Source: Tritrichomonas foetus (lineage: Eukaryota > Parabasalia > Tritrichomonadida > Tritrichomonadidae). Taken from it: a stretch of DNA of 45,198 bases. The notes beneath the pieces were generated by a model. It did no database searches and had not been told where the DNA came from. It saw only the letters and a list, made by a program, of their open reading frames with translations. The stretch lies in contig MLAK01000681.1 in the NCBI GenBank assembly GCA_001839685.1, positions 33,654 through 78,851 on the forward strand, written 5' to 3'. Shown here piece by piece: positions 28,032 through 37,422 of the stretch (the first letter of the stretch is position 1; each line of letters opens with the position of its first letter). The position numbers and the translations under genes were made by a program.

Positions 28032-28719
28032 GCTTGAAATGAGAAAATGAAGCAAAAATTTTGTTTTTCAATATAATATGAAAAAGCTTTACAAATTGAA
28101 TGTAAATATGGTCAAATATTGAAATATTGTCACAATTTTTGTGAACCACTTCAATGTGAAAATTTTCCATGATTCAATTATTAAAGCAAATGTCAAGCGG
28201 ATAAAAATTTTTGCAGATTTGGATATCGGTTTTACTGATACCTTTCGAACATTCACTTCTCTCTAAAATATGTTAAATAGTAAGAACAACATCCTGTGAT
28301 GTTTATCATCAAAATTGAAGCTTCGATAGTGTCACTTTTTTGATTTAGCAAAAAGTTCAACATTGAAATTATTCTGAATAAAATCATGCCAAAATCTATT
28401 GGAAAATGTAATAAAATAATAAGAAAATATGGAATCATAATGGATTCCAGAACTATTATTGTTGATATTGAATAGAATAAGAATAATTATGAACGCATTT
28501 TTATTGAAAGAAAGTGAACAAAACGAACAATTAGTGTTTTCATTGATTTTTTTTTTCCCCGATGAAAACCTTCATGAATTTTGAATATTCTGACATATAT
28601 ATATTCAAAAAAACATAGTCATATGATATTCCTAACTTCAGCAAATCGAAGAATTTATGCTGTCATAGTTCATAAATGTTCGAAAAGAGTTTATTGCATT
28701 ACGAGTTGTTTCTCTAAGA
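28032..28719. other. Intergenic region
   Basis: AT-rich spacer. A motif-like GAAAAAGCT lies close upstream of the small gene (about 28082). A CAAAAAGTT is near 28349. The right part is the 3' flank of the long helical-repeat gene. No gene is seen. Confidence 0.4.
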
Positions 28720-31700
28720 TTATTCAAGATAATCATTTTCGAGTAATGCAATACCCAAAGTTTCTTGAATGTTTTCAATGTTTTTCAAATGATCAATTGC
28801 ATATTTATGTGCCTCATTGTGAATATTTTGTTGGGCTTTTTTAATTGATTGTTCTAAAATTTCATTAGAAACTTGAGTATTCAACTTTTTAATTACACCG
28901 GCAACAACTGCAAAAACCGGAAAGAATCTATTAGAATTCGTCAAAAAAACATCAGAAAGCACTACAAACAATTTTTCAAGTGGAAAATTCCTTTTAATGA
29001 TTCTAGAAAATTCCAAAAATATTGAAAATATACTATAGCTATCACATCCTTTGAATTTTTCAATAAAAATTTGCAGATTTCGATTTAAAACAGAATTTTT
29101 ATGTTCCTGAGTTGGTGCTTTTTTGATATGAATTGAGAGATTATTGAGAAAATTCATTGTTGCTTTCATATTTTTTATTTCCAATTCATCTTCAGAAATT
29201 TTAACCAGTTGGTGATACAATGGAATGTCTGGATACGTAAGATTTAATACTAATGGAATTAATTTTGTGAATTCTGAACTTAATGAATTAAAAATAGGAT
29301 TTGAATTATGTTGATTTAGTGTAATAAACAAAAAATTATTCGAAGAAGAAGAAATGAAGGAACTAATTATTTCTACAATTCTCGATGAAATAATAGAATG
29401 AAGACTTTCTAAACGTGGATTACTTAAAATTATTTTAAAAAGAAGAGAAATATCTGTTAAATAAATTTGCTTTGGATTGTCAAATATTTTTGAGATGATT
29501 TTAGGAAGTAAGGGTTCAGCTATATTTTGTGATTTTTCATCTATTGAAGAAACAACTTGGTGAAGAATTTGAATCCCTGCAAGGAATTGTGAAGGATAAA
29601 TTCCATCAAGATAATTAATGATAACATTATGCAAATTTGATAAAACCATGTTATTTCCTTTACGTGAATGATTGATAGATGTTATAATTGAAGAGAATAA
29701 ATGTGCTACTTCGATGCTGTTTAATCCACAAATTGTAAATAAAGAACGAACAATTGTCATTTGATCATCATTAAATATTATTAATTTAGACAACATTAAA
29801 ATGACATAAGCAGTTTCTCGAGCGTTTTCGGGTTGACTTTCCTTTTTAATTTTTTCAAATAAAAAGTCAACCACTTCAACATCAATTTTGTTATTATTTT
29901 TGATGGTAATATTGATGTCTTCCAAGTGTTCATTTTCATTGCTGAGGTTATTTTGGGTTTTATATTTTCTAGAAACCTTTTCGAGGTAACTAGCCATAAA
30001 AAGCAGGATAGATTTATAATGTCTTTGGCATTTCTCTAAAAAAGATAAAAGACAGTTTGGTTTTACATCAATATATTTGATATTTTGACATAGATATACG
30101 ATATCCCACTTTCTAACAAAATCTCTATTTAATAAATTCGTTGAATACACTGTTATAGGTAATAAAGTTTTTGTATCAATATTTCTTTTCTTGAAAAACT
30201 TAAAAATAATAAAATTTGCGACTTTGGAAATGTGGAGGGATGTCATATCGAATTGATATCCTTTGATAACAGCCATTCTTAAAATAAATTTAATTCTATC
30301 TTTATTATTGATATTGATATAGTATTGAAGTTGATCTTGTAAATCATCTCGAACTCTTTTTCGAAAATGTGGATTAAAAGCACGATCTTTTTCATCATTT
30401 TTCTTTCTTATTTTGAATTCAAAAGTTTTCTTCTGCCACCCACTTAAATTATTCAATCCAAAATTAATCATTAATGGCGAATCACAGATATTTAGATTGC
30501 TATTCAAGAAAGTATCACTATCTCTGTGATGTTGGTGGGCTTGAGATGAAGTAGAGGAGTGATGATTAACTGGTTCACAAGTATAATTTTGGTTTTCATT
30601 AATAAAAGCCTTAATATATTCGATTTTAACTTCATCATCCATTAAATCAAAATTATCACAAAAAACCGATGTTTTCTTATTTAATTGGGTACTATATTTC
30701 AGAATAAAATCTGGATGACCTAAAATTCGAAACATAAACTTCGAAGTAACAAAAGGATCAATTGAAAGTAGGCCATTTCTAATTATATCCTCATATTTAT
30801 CCTGATATGAATGAAGGAACATAAAGAAATGGTACAAATCATTCGAGCATACACCTTTACAATTAAGTACATAGTAAGAAGCATAAACAACCATATTTTC
30901 ATTTGGATAAAGTTTTATCCAATGTGCAATAGTGTGTGGATCGGTAACAATCATTAATTTTGGATAAAGATTTTCAATAAATTTAGAATCATTAATTTTC
31001 AAGAGTCGACAAGTTGATTCATATGGAAAGTATTCAAAAAAGTATTCTATTAAATTAATTGAATTTCTTTTATCTATATTCTGTGCCATATAATAACAAT
31101 ATGCATATGAAATTAATGGATAATTGTGCTTGAATGAAAAAGGTTTATCAGATACAATGTCAATTGATTTGGAATTTAAATATTGATCAATCATTTTATC
31201 ATAGACAGCATTAGTATTATTTCCATTATAAATATTGGGATTTATGAATGAAGCTTTTAATGATAAATCAACTCCCTTAATGTATTTAACAGAATATAAA
31301 AGGATTGAATAAGCTATATTGGTTAATTTATCACTATTATTAGGAAAATATTGAGAAAAATTGAAAATTTCCGCCAAAGTATTAAAATCAAAAATATAGT
31401 CAGAATGAATAGATATTAACATTTGTAAAATGAATTCTAAATGCTTTCTGTTCAATTCTTGATGTTTCCTAATTATCCTTGCAAGAATATTAAGATGTTT
31501 TTGAAGAGAAACAGGTGAAAATAAATCAATTTTATGTGATATAATGTGAGTAATTTCATAAAAATTCGATTCATTTGTTAATTTTTCAATTAATTCAATG
31601 GCCGAAATTGAAAGATTGTCCCTTTTATTCATAGAAAGAAATAAAAGTAACTCGATTCTTTCTTTCAATGAAATGAACGAAATCAATTCTAGATTAAGTG

Positions 31701-32967
31701 ATTCAAGAACTTTTAAAATGTCTAAACCATGTATCCATGATTTAATTTTCATTTTCAAAATTGATTTCAAAATCAAAATCAATCGGAAAGTTTTGGCATT
31801 CGCTATTAAACATGGAAGCGAAGCTGCAAAAGATTTCAAGGCACTGGAAATATTTTCGTTATATTTAATGGTTTTATTAAAATCATCAACAAGCCATTTT
31901 TCATATAATTCAATATATTCTTCAACATCTAGAATTGAATTGGAATCACTTAACTTTTTCTGTATAGTTTTGAATTTTGCTGCAATTACGGATGGGATAT
32001 CATTTTCAAAATCAGGAAAAAGAAGGGAATTTGGTAAAGATAAAGAATAAAAAGACGGAGTATTTTTAAAATCATCGATATTCAATTCTATTGTTTGATC
32101 ATCAAGAGATATTTCCACACTTGTCACCTTTTTGTGATGTTTCTCAGAATCATTCAGAATTGAATCAGAAATTAATTTAAAAGAGAGAGAAAATGATTTT
32201 GATTTAACTGATAATAAATGAAAGCAATCATCTCGATCCGAATATTGCGCATTTTGCAACTTTTTTAATGCATTTAAAGCAATGTCATGAAGATCATATT
32301 TATTAGCATTGACATTAATAGTCGAAAAAATAAACGAAATTAATGAAATTTCCTTACTGTTATAAATTTCATCAAGAAAATAGCTGGGATTGATTTCGAC
32401 AATTTTTTGAATAGGAATTAATAATTTGGAATTTAATGTTTTTTGGTATTGTATGATAAAAGACATCAAAATTGTAGTTAGATTGTCTTTAGACATTTCT
32501 GGTAAGTTTCTAATGACATGTGCCAGATCGCCTGAATTGCAGTTCACAAAGTGATGATAAATTGGAACAGAATTGAAAAAATCTTCGAAAAATGGCTTGG
32601 CAATGAAATGTGAAATATAAGAAAATGAAAATATTATTAAAATCGAGCCTTTTGTAACATAAACGCATTTAGTAGCAAAAATAATAAAAGCTTTCTGAAT
32701 TTCCATTGAAAAAGTGCGCGTCATTTTGGAAAGAAAAGAAGTTAGGGCAGGAAAAGAAGAAACACGAACAATTGAAGATTCACTTTCACAGCATTTTAAT
32801 AATTGCTTAAAAATTGATTTGAAAAAATGAATTATTTTTTGGGATGTTTCTTTTCTGACAATTTCAGGATTTATCGAATTTCTAAAAGCTGCAAGTCCTG
32901 CTGAAATTTCATTAGGAGAATGCTCTGAACTTGTTGCTTGTATGAAATTATCAAGAAAAGCTTGCAT
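28720..32967 (-). CDS. Very large helical-repeat (HEAT/ARM-like) protein, unknown
   Basis: A 1415-aa uninterrupted ORF with a clear ATG. Throughout it reads as alternating amphipathic helices of 15-20 residues with Leu, Ile, Phe and Ser at regular spacing (IVRVSSFPALTSFLSKMTR; NLTTILMSFIIQYQKTL; IRRIVEIISSF-type pairs), as in HEAT/ARM solenoids. Residues about 790-860 contain a polar insertion (HHSSTSSQAHQHHRDSD) that breaks the solenoid, followed by a basic patch (FKIRKKNDEKDRAFNPHFRKRVRDD). No catalytic motif, membrane span or named domain is visible. Large HEAT proteins usually act as scaffolds in transport, kinase or chromatin complexes; I cannot choose. The gene is AT-rich and without the upstream 9-mer; one motif copy occurs by chance inside it (31952-31960). 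Confidence 0.7.
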   Translation of the reverse strand: MQAFLDNFIQATSSEHSPNEISAGLAAFRNSINPEIVRKETSQKIIHFFKSIFKQLLKCCESESSIVRVSSFPALTSFLSKMTRTFSMEIQKAFIIFATKCVYVTKGSILIIFSFSYISHFIAKPFFEDFFNSVPIYHHFVNCNSGDLAHVIRNLPEMSKDNLTTILMSFIIQYQKTLNSKLLIPIQKIVEINPSYFLDEIYNSKEISLISFIFSTINVNANKYDLHDIALNALKKLQNAQYSDRDDCFHLLSVKSKSFSLSFKLISDSILNDSEKHHKKVTSVEISLDDQTIELNIDDFKNTPSFYSLSLPNSLLFPDFENDIPSVIAAKFKTIQKKLSDSNSILDVEEYIELYEKWLVDDFNKTIKYNENISSALKSFAASLPCLIANAKTFRLILILKSILKMKIKSWIHGLDILKVLESLNLELISFISLKERIELLLFLSMNKRDNLSISAIELIEKLTNESNFYEITHIISHKIDLFSPVSLQKHLNILARIIRKHQELNRKHLEFILQMLISIHSDYIFDFNTLAEIFNFSQYFPNNSDKLTNIAYSILLYSVKYIKGVDLSLKASFINPNIYNGNNTNAVYDKMIDQYLNSKSIDIVSDKPFSFKHNYPLISYAYCYYMAQNIDKRNSINLIEYFFEYFPYESTCRLLKINDSKFIENLYPKLMIVTDPHTIAHWIKLYPNENMVVYASYYVLNCKGVCSNDLYHFFMFLHSYQDKYEDIIRNGLLSIDPFVTSKFMFRILGHPDFILKYSTQLNKKTSVFCDNFDLMDDEVKIEYIKAFINENQNYTCEPVNHHSSTSSQAHQHHRDSDTFLNSNLNICDSPLMINFGLNNLSGWQKKTFEFKIRKKNDEKDRAFNPHFRKRVRDDLQDQLQYYININNKDRIKFILRMAVIKGYQFDMTSLHISKVANFIIFKFFKKRNIDTKTLLPITVYSTNLLNRDFVRKWDIVYLCQNIKYIDVKPNCLLSFLEKCQRHYKSILLFMASYLEKVSRKYKTQNNLSNENEHLEDINITIKNNNKIDVEVVDFLFEKIKKESQPENARETAYVILMLSKLIIFNDDQMTIVRSLFTICGLNSIEVAHLFSSIITSINHSRKGNNMVLSNLHNVIINYLDGIYPSQFLAGIQILHQVVSSIDEKSQNIAEPLLPKIISKIFDNPKQIYLTDISLLFKIILSNPRLESLHSIISSRIVEIISSFISSSSNNFLFITLNQHNSNPIFNSLSSEFTKLIPLVLNLTYPDIPLYHQLVKISEDELEIKNMKATMNFLNNLSIHIKKAPTQEHKNSVLNRNLQIFIEKFKGCDSYSIFSIFLEFSRIIKRNFPLEKLFVVLSDVFLTNSNRFFPVFAVVAGVIKKLNTQVSNEILEQSIKKAQQNIHNEAHKYAIDHLKNIENIQETLGIALLENDYLE

Positions 32968-33251
32968 CTACAAACTTAAAAACAACAAGCAAGCTTTTCA
33001 AGTTAAATTTGACAGAAGAATATTAAATTATTTTTCTCGTGTCATTTTATATTTGAATAAAATTCGACAGAAAACAAAGAATAAAAATCATACGTAAGAA
33101 TACCATAAAAAACAACTTAATGAAGTCAGATATCTGTTTGCATAAGTTTTTGATGAATGAATGAATGTATAATAATAATAAAAAACGAGAAAATAAAGGA
33201 TATATAGAAAATAAAAAGAGAAATCTATATATATTTTAATAACAAACAAAA

Positions 33252-36200
33252 TTATTCATCGTATTCAATATAGTCACTAGAGTAACTGTCTGAACGAAGA
33301 TACTGCAAATTTTTTCCTTTTGATATCTGTTGAACTTTAGGAAGATTGTTTATATCAGGATTAACTCCATAAAGAAGAGGTGGAAGGACTACTCTATGAT
33401 CAGTTTCTTTTTCTTCTTCATTATTTATATCTAAGGGATTTTTTTTGACATTTTTAGGTGAATTATTGGGCGAATTTTTATTCAGAGTTCCTTTTGGTGG
33501 TGGTTTGGCCCGATTTGAAGGCGAGTTTCTTTGATTTATTGGAGCTTTTTGTGATACATTCTTCTTTTGTATGCTCGAATTCGACCTTTGAGTAGGTGAA
33601 ATTTGATGAGCTTTAGTGGTATTTGATGGTTTTGTTTCCTTTTTAATTGATTTTGATTCATTTTTTGAGTATGAATCTGAATAAGAAGATTCATCAGAGC
33701 TACTTGACATTGTTATTAATGCTTTCTTTGGCTGTTGTTTCTCACCAGCATTCGAATTCATTTGTCGTGAAGTTGCTCCATTTCTTGCACTTCCTCTCAA
33801 ATTTGGCCTTGGATTGATCATTCTTTGGTTAAATCCCCTATTTGATGCAAAACTTCTCGCCAAAACAGGAGATCTTCCTGCTTGACCTGGCCGATTCGAA
33901 GGGATTCTTTGGTTCATTCTTAAATTTGTTGGAGAAACCGTTTTTATCGGCGCTGGTGGAGATTGATTGTTCCTTTTTGAGAGGACATTTTCCGTTTTCT
34001 GTATCATGACATCTTCACTTTCACTAGAATATCCTGAATCATCTGAAGAGGATGAAGAGAAAGTCAACTTTAGCGGTCGCTGTGATTGATAACTTTTTGT
34101 TGTTACTTTTTTATTCGATACAATTTTGTTATTTTCATTTGATTGTTTATTTTTTTGGTCATTGTTATTATTTTGAAGAGCTTTTGATGATTTATTTGGA
34201 TTATTGTGTGATGATGGTGGACTTTTCTGTTTTATGGGCGCTTTTGGAATACTTTTGATATTTTTTACAATTTTCGGTTCACTTTCATCATCAAATGTTG
34301 CTGAAGAAGAAGAGGCACTGAATAATTTTTTTTGTTGAAGTGAAGTTCTTTCTGGATATTGTGAATTTTTAGAATTATAATTATTGGATTTAAATTGTGC
34401 TTTTGCATTACTGTTTAATTCTTTTGTGTGAAAACTATTGTCATCAGAACTATTTTCTTCTCTAAATTGATTCTTTGTTTGACTAACATTTTTATTTTGA
34501 ATGTTAGTGTGAACTGGGGGATCTTTTTCAATTATATCAGAGTCATCAGAATTTGCACTATTGTATTCTTTTGTTGATTCTAGTCGATCCCTTGAATTAG
34601 TCAATGATGATCTTGGTGATGGAACAATCAATTCTCGTGGGAAAGTAACTGAAGTATTCAATCTTTTTCGCAAAGTAATCCTTTCTTCTTGGAAACCAAT
34701 ATTATTATTATTCACTTTTTGAATCGCTGTGGATTTCGAAGTAGCAAGTGTATTATCATTTAATACGAATTTTTCATCTTCAGGGAATATGGTTAGTGCA
34801 TTCAATACACTATCACCACTAGGACTTTGAACTAAAGGACCAAAATAAAAACTTTTTGATGAATGTTCTTTTCTTTTTACATTATCCCTTTTCTTTGGTT
34901 GTAATCTTTCATCTTCATTTTCAATGAATGAACTATTAAAGGAATTATTTATCATTGATATACTAGATTTACTTAAAGGTGTATTCAATGGTGTATTGAA
35001 GGGAGTATGAAAAGAGGAAGGACCTGGCAGTGAGGAATTTGGTCTAATTTGACGTGAAAAAAGTGTATGTGTAGACGAATTCAGGTTATCCTTCATTACA
35101 TCATCACATTCAGGACGATGGAAAAGTGGTAGATTATCTGGATTCTCATAAAAGAATACGGAAAAAGGTCGAATATAATCTTCTTCAGTTCTTATCATAT
35201 TCATCGTCATTAAATCATCAATTCCGTGAACATCAATTTTCCCCAAGTTAAAAAGAAGTTCAATATCATGGAGAGGAAAAGAAGTCCTATAATTGTAATC
35301 TTTATTGGATGCAACGAAATTAATGAAGTCTAAAAAGGCTCCAGTATTTTCAGGTTTTAATCCATCATAAACTAAACATTCAACAACTCCATTAGTTAAG
35401 AGGTTCTTCATAGCATTAAAACATTCAATTCCACCATTGCTGTCAGTAATATCCAATGTTTTTAGATTTGATGAAACTGCAGCAAGTAAAAGTTGGGGAG
35501 TCAATTCACCTAAAACAGATTGGCCATATTTTCTACAAATTAAAGTATATAAACTAGAATTATGAGCTAAATATTCACAGAATTCTTTAAAGCACTCTGA
35601 ATCATTTGGTGAAAAACAACCACTAATTGATAAAGTTGTTAAATTTTCTTGTTTAATCAAAAATTGAATGAAATTTGGAGTTATTGGATTGAAATCCCAA
35701 TTTAAAGACTTCAAACTCATGAAACCTTCAAGATTTTGGAAAAAGTGATCTAGTCCTTCAAAATCTTTATCAGCAGCTTCAATATGAACGATAGAAACTG
35801 TTGCATTTTGATGAATTGTTGTGAATATTAATTTTAAAAATGGGAGAAGTGTGTTTTCAGGAAAAATTACATCATTCACTAAAATTGAAAGAATTTGGCT
35901 GGATAGTTTGCAGTTGAATTTTTTGGATAAATTATTTGAAAATTTATTTTTACTTAAATTAATGACATTTATTTTATTGTTTGAAGAAGTTTCATAAATT
36001 TCATTTAAAACAACATCGATTTCCAAATTGCAGTCAACTAATGATAAAATTTGAATTGTTTTAATACTTGGCATTAAAGTTTTAATATTAATACTTTTTG
36101 TTCCATCTAAAGTTAAAGAAACAAGTGATTCATTTTCTAAAGGCGGTAAAAATTCCGAAATAAAAAATGGAAATTCTGATTCTTCAATTGCGTTACAAAA

Positions 36201-37034
36201 TCCAAGTGCTTTGATATTTCTCGAATTAACACATTGTTGAAGTGAATCCAAATGAATTCGATTAAATTTCGAATTCTTGAAAGTCAAATCAACCACTTTC
36301 GATTGACTATTATCACGAATATCTTGAATAAAGAATTCAAAATTACTTGTTACTTCACAATCAATCGAAATACTTTCAATATATGAATGTTCCCTTGAAA
36401 ATGATTGTAAAACACGAAAAGTATCATGATCAACAAAATCCGAACAGGAAACATGTTTCATTGCGGTGCAAAGTGGCAAAACTCTAAAAAATAATTTAGC
36501 AACACCTTCTGGGTCTTTAAAGACAGAAAAATCAATCATCGATCGATTACAAATAATATAAAATCTTAATTTTTGCTCATCGATTGGTGAAATTTTGAAG
36601 CCAGGTCTGTTCACAAATTCATCGAGTCTACAAAAAGCTCCATATTCTGAAGGAATGCAGCTTAATCGATTATCTGATGAATCTAAATTGAGAGCCGAAA
36701 TTTCGGCAGCCGTCATGATATGCTGTAGAACGAATTTCAAGCCTTCCTTCAATTTCGTTTTGTCTTTTTCGTCTAAATCGAAAGATAATGTTGAATGATC
36801 GAATTTGAGCTCAACCCCTTTTTTGGTAAATAAAACTTCATTGATATCGAGAAGACTGTATTTTCCTTTCAATTTGGCGCGATTGTTAAAACAGAGAACT
36901 CGTCTTTCGGTCAAGATAAAAATAAATTTTTTCCTGAATGCGAAGAATCCTGATGTTTTGATCTTTTGAGAAAAAATGACCGTTTCCCCAACATTTTCGA
37001 CCCTTGAAATTGCTGTTTGTAAAGGAGAAGTCAT
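33252..37034 (-). CDS. PH-like/LRR protein with long disordered tail (CARMIL-like)
   Basis: A 1260-aa protein. Residues about 10-105 look like a PH-type fold (ETVIFSQKIKTSGFFAFRKK, then FILTERRVLCFNNRAKLKGKYSLLDI). Residues about 200-620 carry irregular leucine-rich repeats of the RNase-inhibitor/CARMIL type (LVSLTLDGTKSINIKTL; INVINLSKNKFSNNL; LTTLSISGCFSPNDSECF). From about 650 the protein is disordered, Ser/Asn/Pro/Lys-rich with three acidic serine clusters (SSSSSDDSGYSSESED; SSSSDESSYSDSYS), suggesting CK2-type phosphorylation. The order PH-LRR-disordered tail is that of CARMIL proteins, which regulate capping protein and actin at membranes; I do not see a capping-protein interaction motif, so an actin role is inference. 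The candidate element lies 99 nt upstream. The protein ends in an acidic YSSDYIEYDE. Confidence 0.75.
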   Translation of the reverse strand: MTSPLQTAISRVENVGETVIFSQKIKTSGFFAFRKKFIFILTERRVLCFNNRAKLKGKYSLLDINEVLFTKKGVELKFDHSTLSFDLDEKDKTKLKEGLKFVLQHIMTAAEISALNLDSSDNRLSCIPSEYGAFCRLDEFVNRPGFKISPIDEQKLRFYIICNRSMIDFSVFKDPEGVAKLFFRVLPLCTAMKHVSCSDFVDHDTFRVLQSFSREHSYIESISIDCEVTSNFEFFIQDIRDNSQSKVVDLTFKNSKFNRIHLDSLQQCVNSRNIKALGFCNAIEESEFPFFISEFLPPLENESLVSLTLDGTKSINIKTLMPSIKTIQILSLVDCNLEIDVVLNEIYETSSNNKINVINLSKNKFSNNLSKKFNCKLSSQILSILVNDVIFPENTLLPFLKLIFTTIHQNATVSIVHIEAADKDFEGLDHFFQNLEGFMSLKSLNWDFNPITPNFIQFLIKQENLTTLSISGCFSPNDSECFKEFCEYLAHNSSLYTLICRKYGQSVLGELTPQLLLAAVSSNLKTLDITDSNGGIECFNAMKNLLTNGVVECLVYDGLKPENTGAFLDFINFVASNKDYNYRTSFPLHDIELLFNLGKIDVHGIDDLMTMNMIRTEEDYIRPFSVFFYENPDNLPLFHRPECDDVMKDNLNSSTHTLFSRQIRPNSSLPGPSSFHTPFNTPLNTPLSKSSISMINNSFNSSFIENEDERLQPKKRDNVKRKEHSSKSFYFGPLVQSPSGDSVLNALTIFPEDEKFVLNDNTLATSKSTAIQKVNNNNIGFQEERITLRKRLNTSVTFPRELIVPSPRSSLTNSRDRLESTKEYNSANSDDSDIIEKDPPVHTNIQNKNVSQTKNQFREENSSDDNSFHTKELNSNAKAQFKSNNYNSKNSQYPERTSLQQKKLFSASSSSATFDDESEPKIVKNIKSIPKAPIKQKSPPSSHNNPNKSSKALQNNNNDQKNKQSNENNKIVSNKKVTTKSYQSQRPLKLTFSSSSSDDSGYSSESEDVMIQKTENVLSKRNNQSPPAPIKTVSPTNLRMNQRIPSNRPGQAGRSPVLARSFASNRGFNQRMINPRPNLRGSARNGATSRQMNSNAGEKQQPKKALITMSSSSDESSYSDSYSKNESKSIKKETKPSNTTKAHQISPTQRSNSSIQKKNVSQKAPINQRNSPSNRAKPPPKGTLNKNSPNNSPKNVKKNPLDINNEEEKETDHRVVLPPLLYGVNPDINNLPKVQQISKGKNLQYLRSDSYSSDYIEYDE

Positions 37035-37132
37035 TTTTTTTTGGGAAATCTGTGATTTTAGAAAAATGATTTATTCTTTTCTGAAGATATATGGTCAAAT
37101 AGATGGTTTTAAATGGAAAAATGACCATTTCG

Positions 37133-37141
37133 GAAAAAGTT
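37133..37141. promoter_or_regulatory. Candidate promoter element GAAAAAGTT
   Basis: Exact copy, 99 nt upstream of the LRR gene ATG at 37034, in the 388-nt gap before the ABCA gene. The rest of the gap (37035-37422) is AT-rich with no other feature. Confidence 0.45.
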
Positions 37142-37422
37142 TACAGTTTTGAGAATTGTATAAATGAAATTGAATTTTTCAGGTAAAATTCTTAGAAAAG
37201 TCATTATTTTTTATATACTTTACAAATTTTGATTCAGAAAAGATTTTTGTTTTACCGTTGACAACAGAAATGATATCAAATCAAATATCATCAAAAGTTT
37301 ACCAGTGCCCATCAATGCGTACTTTTCTGATACTAAACATAATAATAAATAAACTTTTATTTTCATAAAATAGATATTAATATATTGATAGTTAATTTTT
37401 TATATAAATAAACACTCTATCT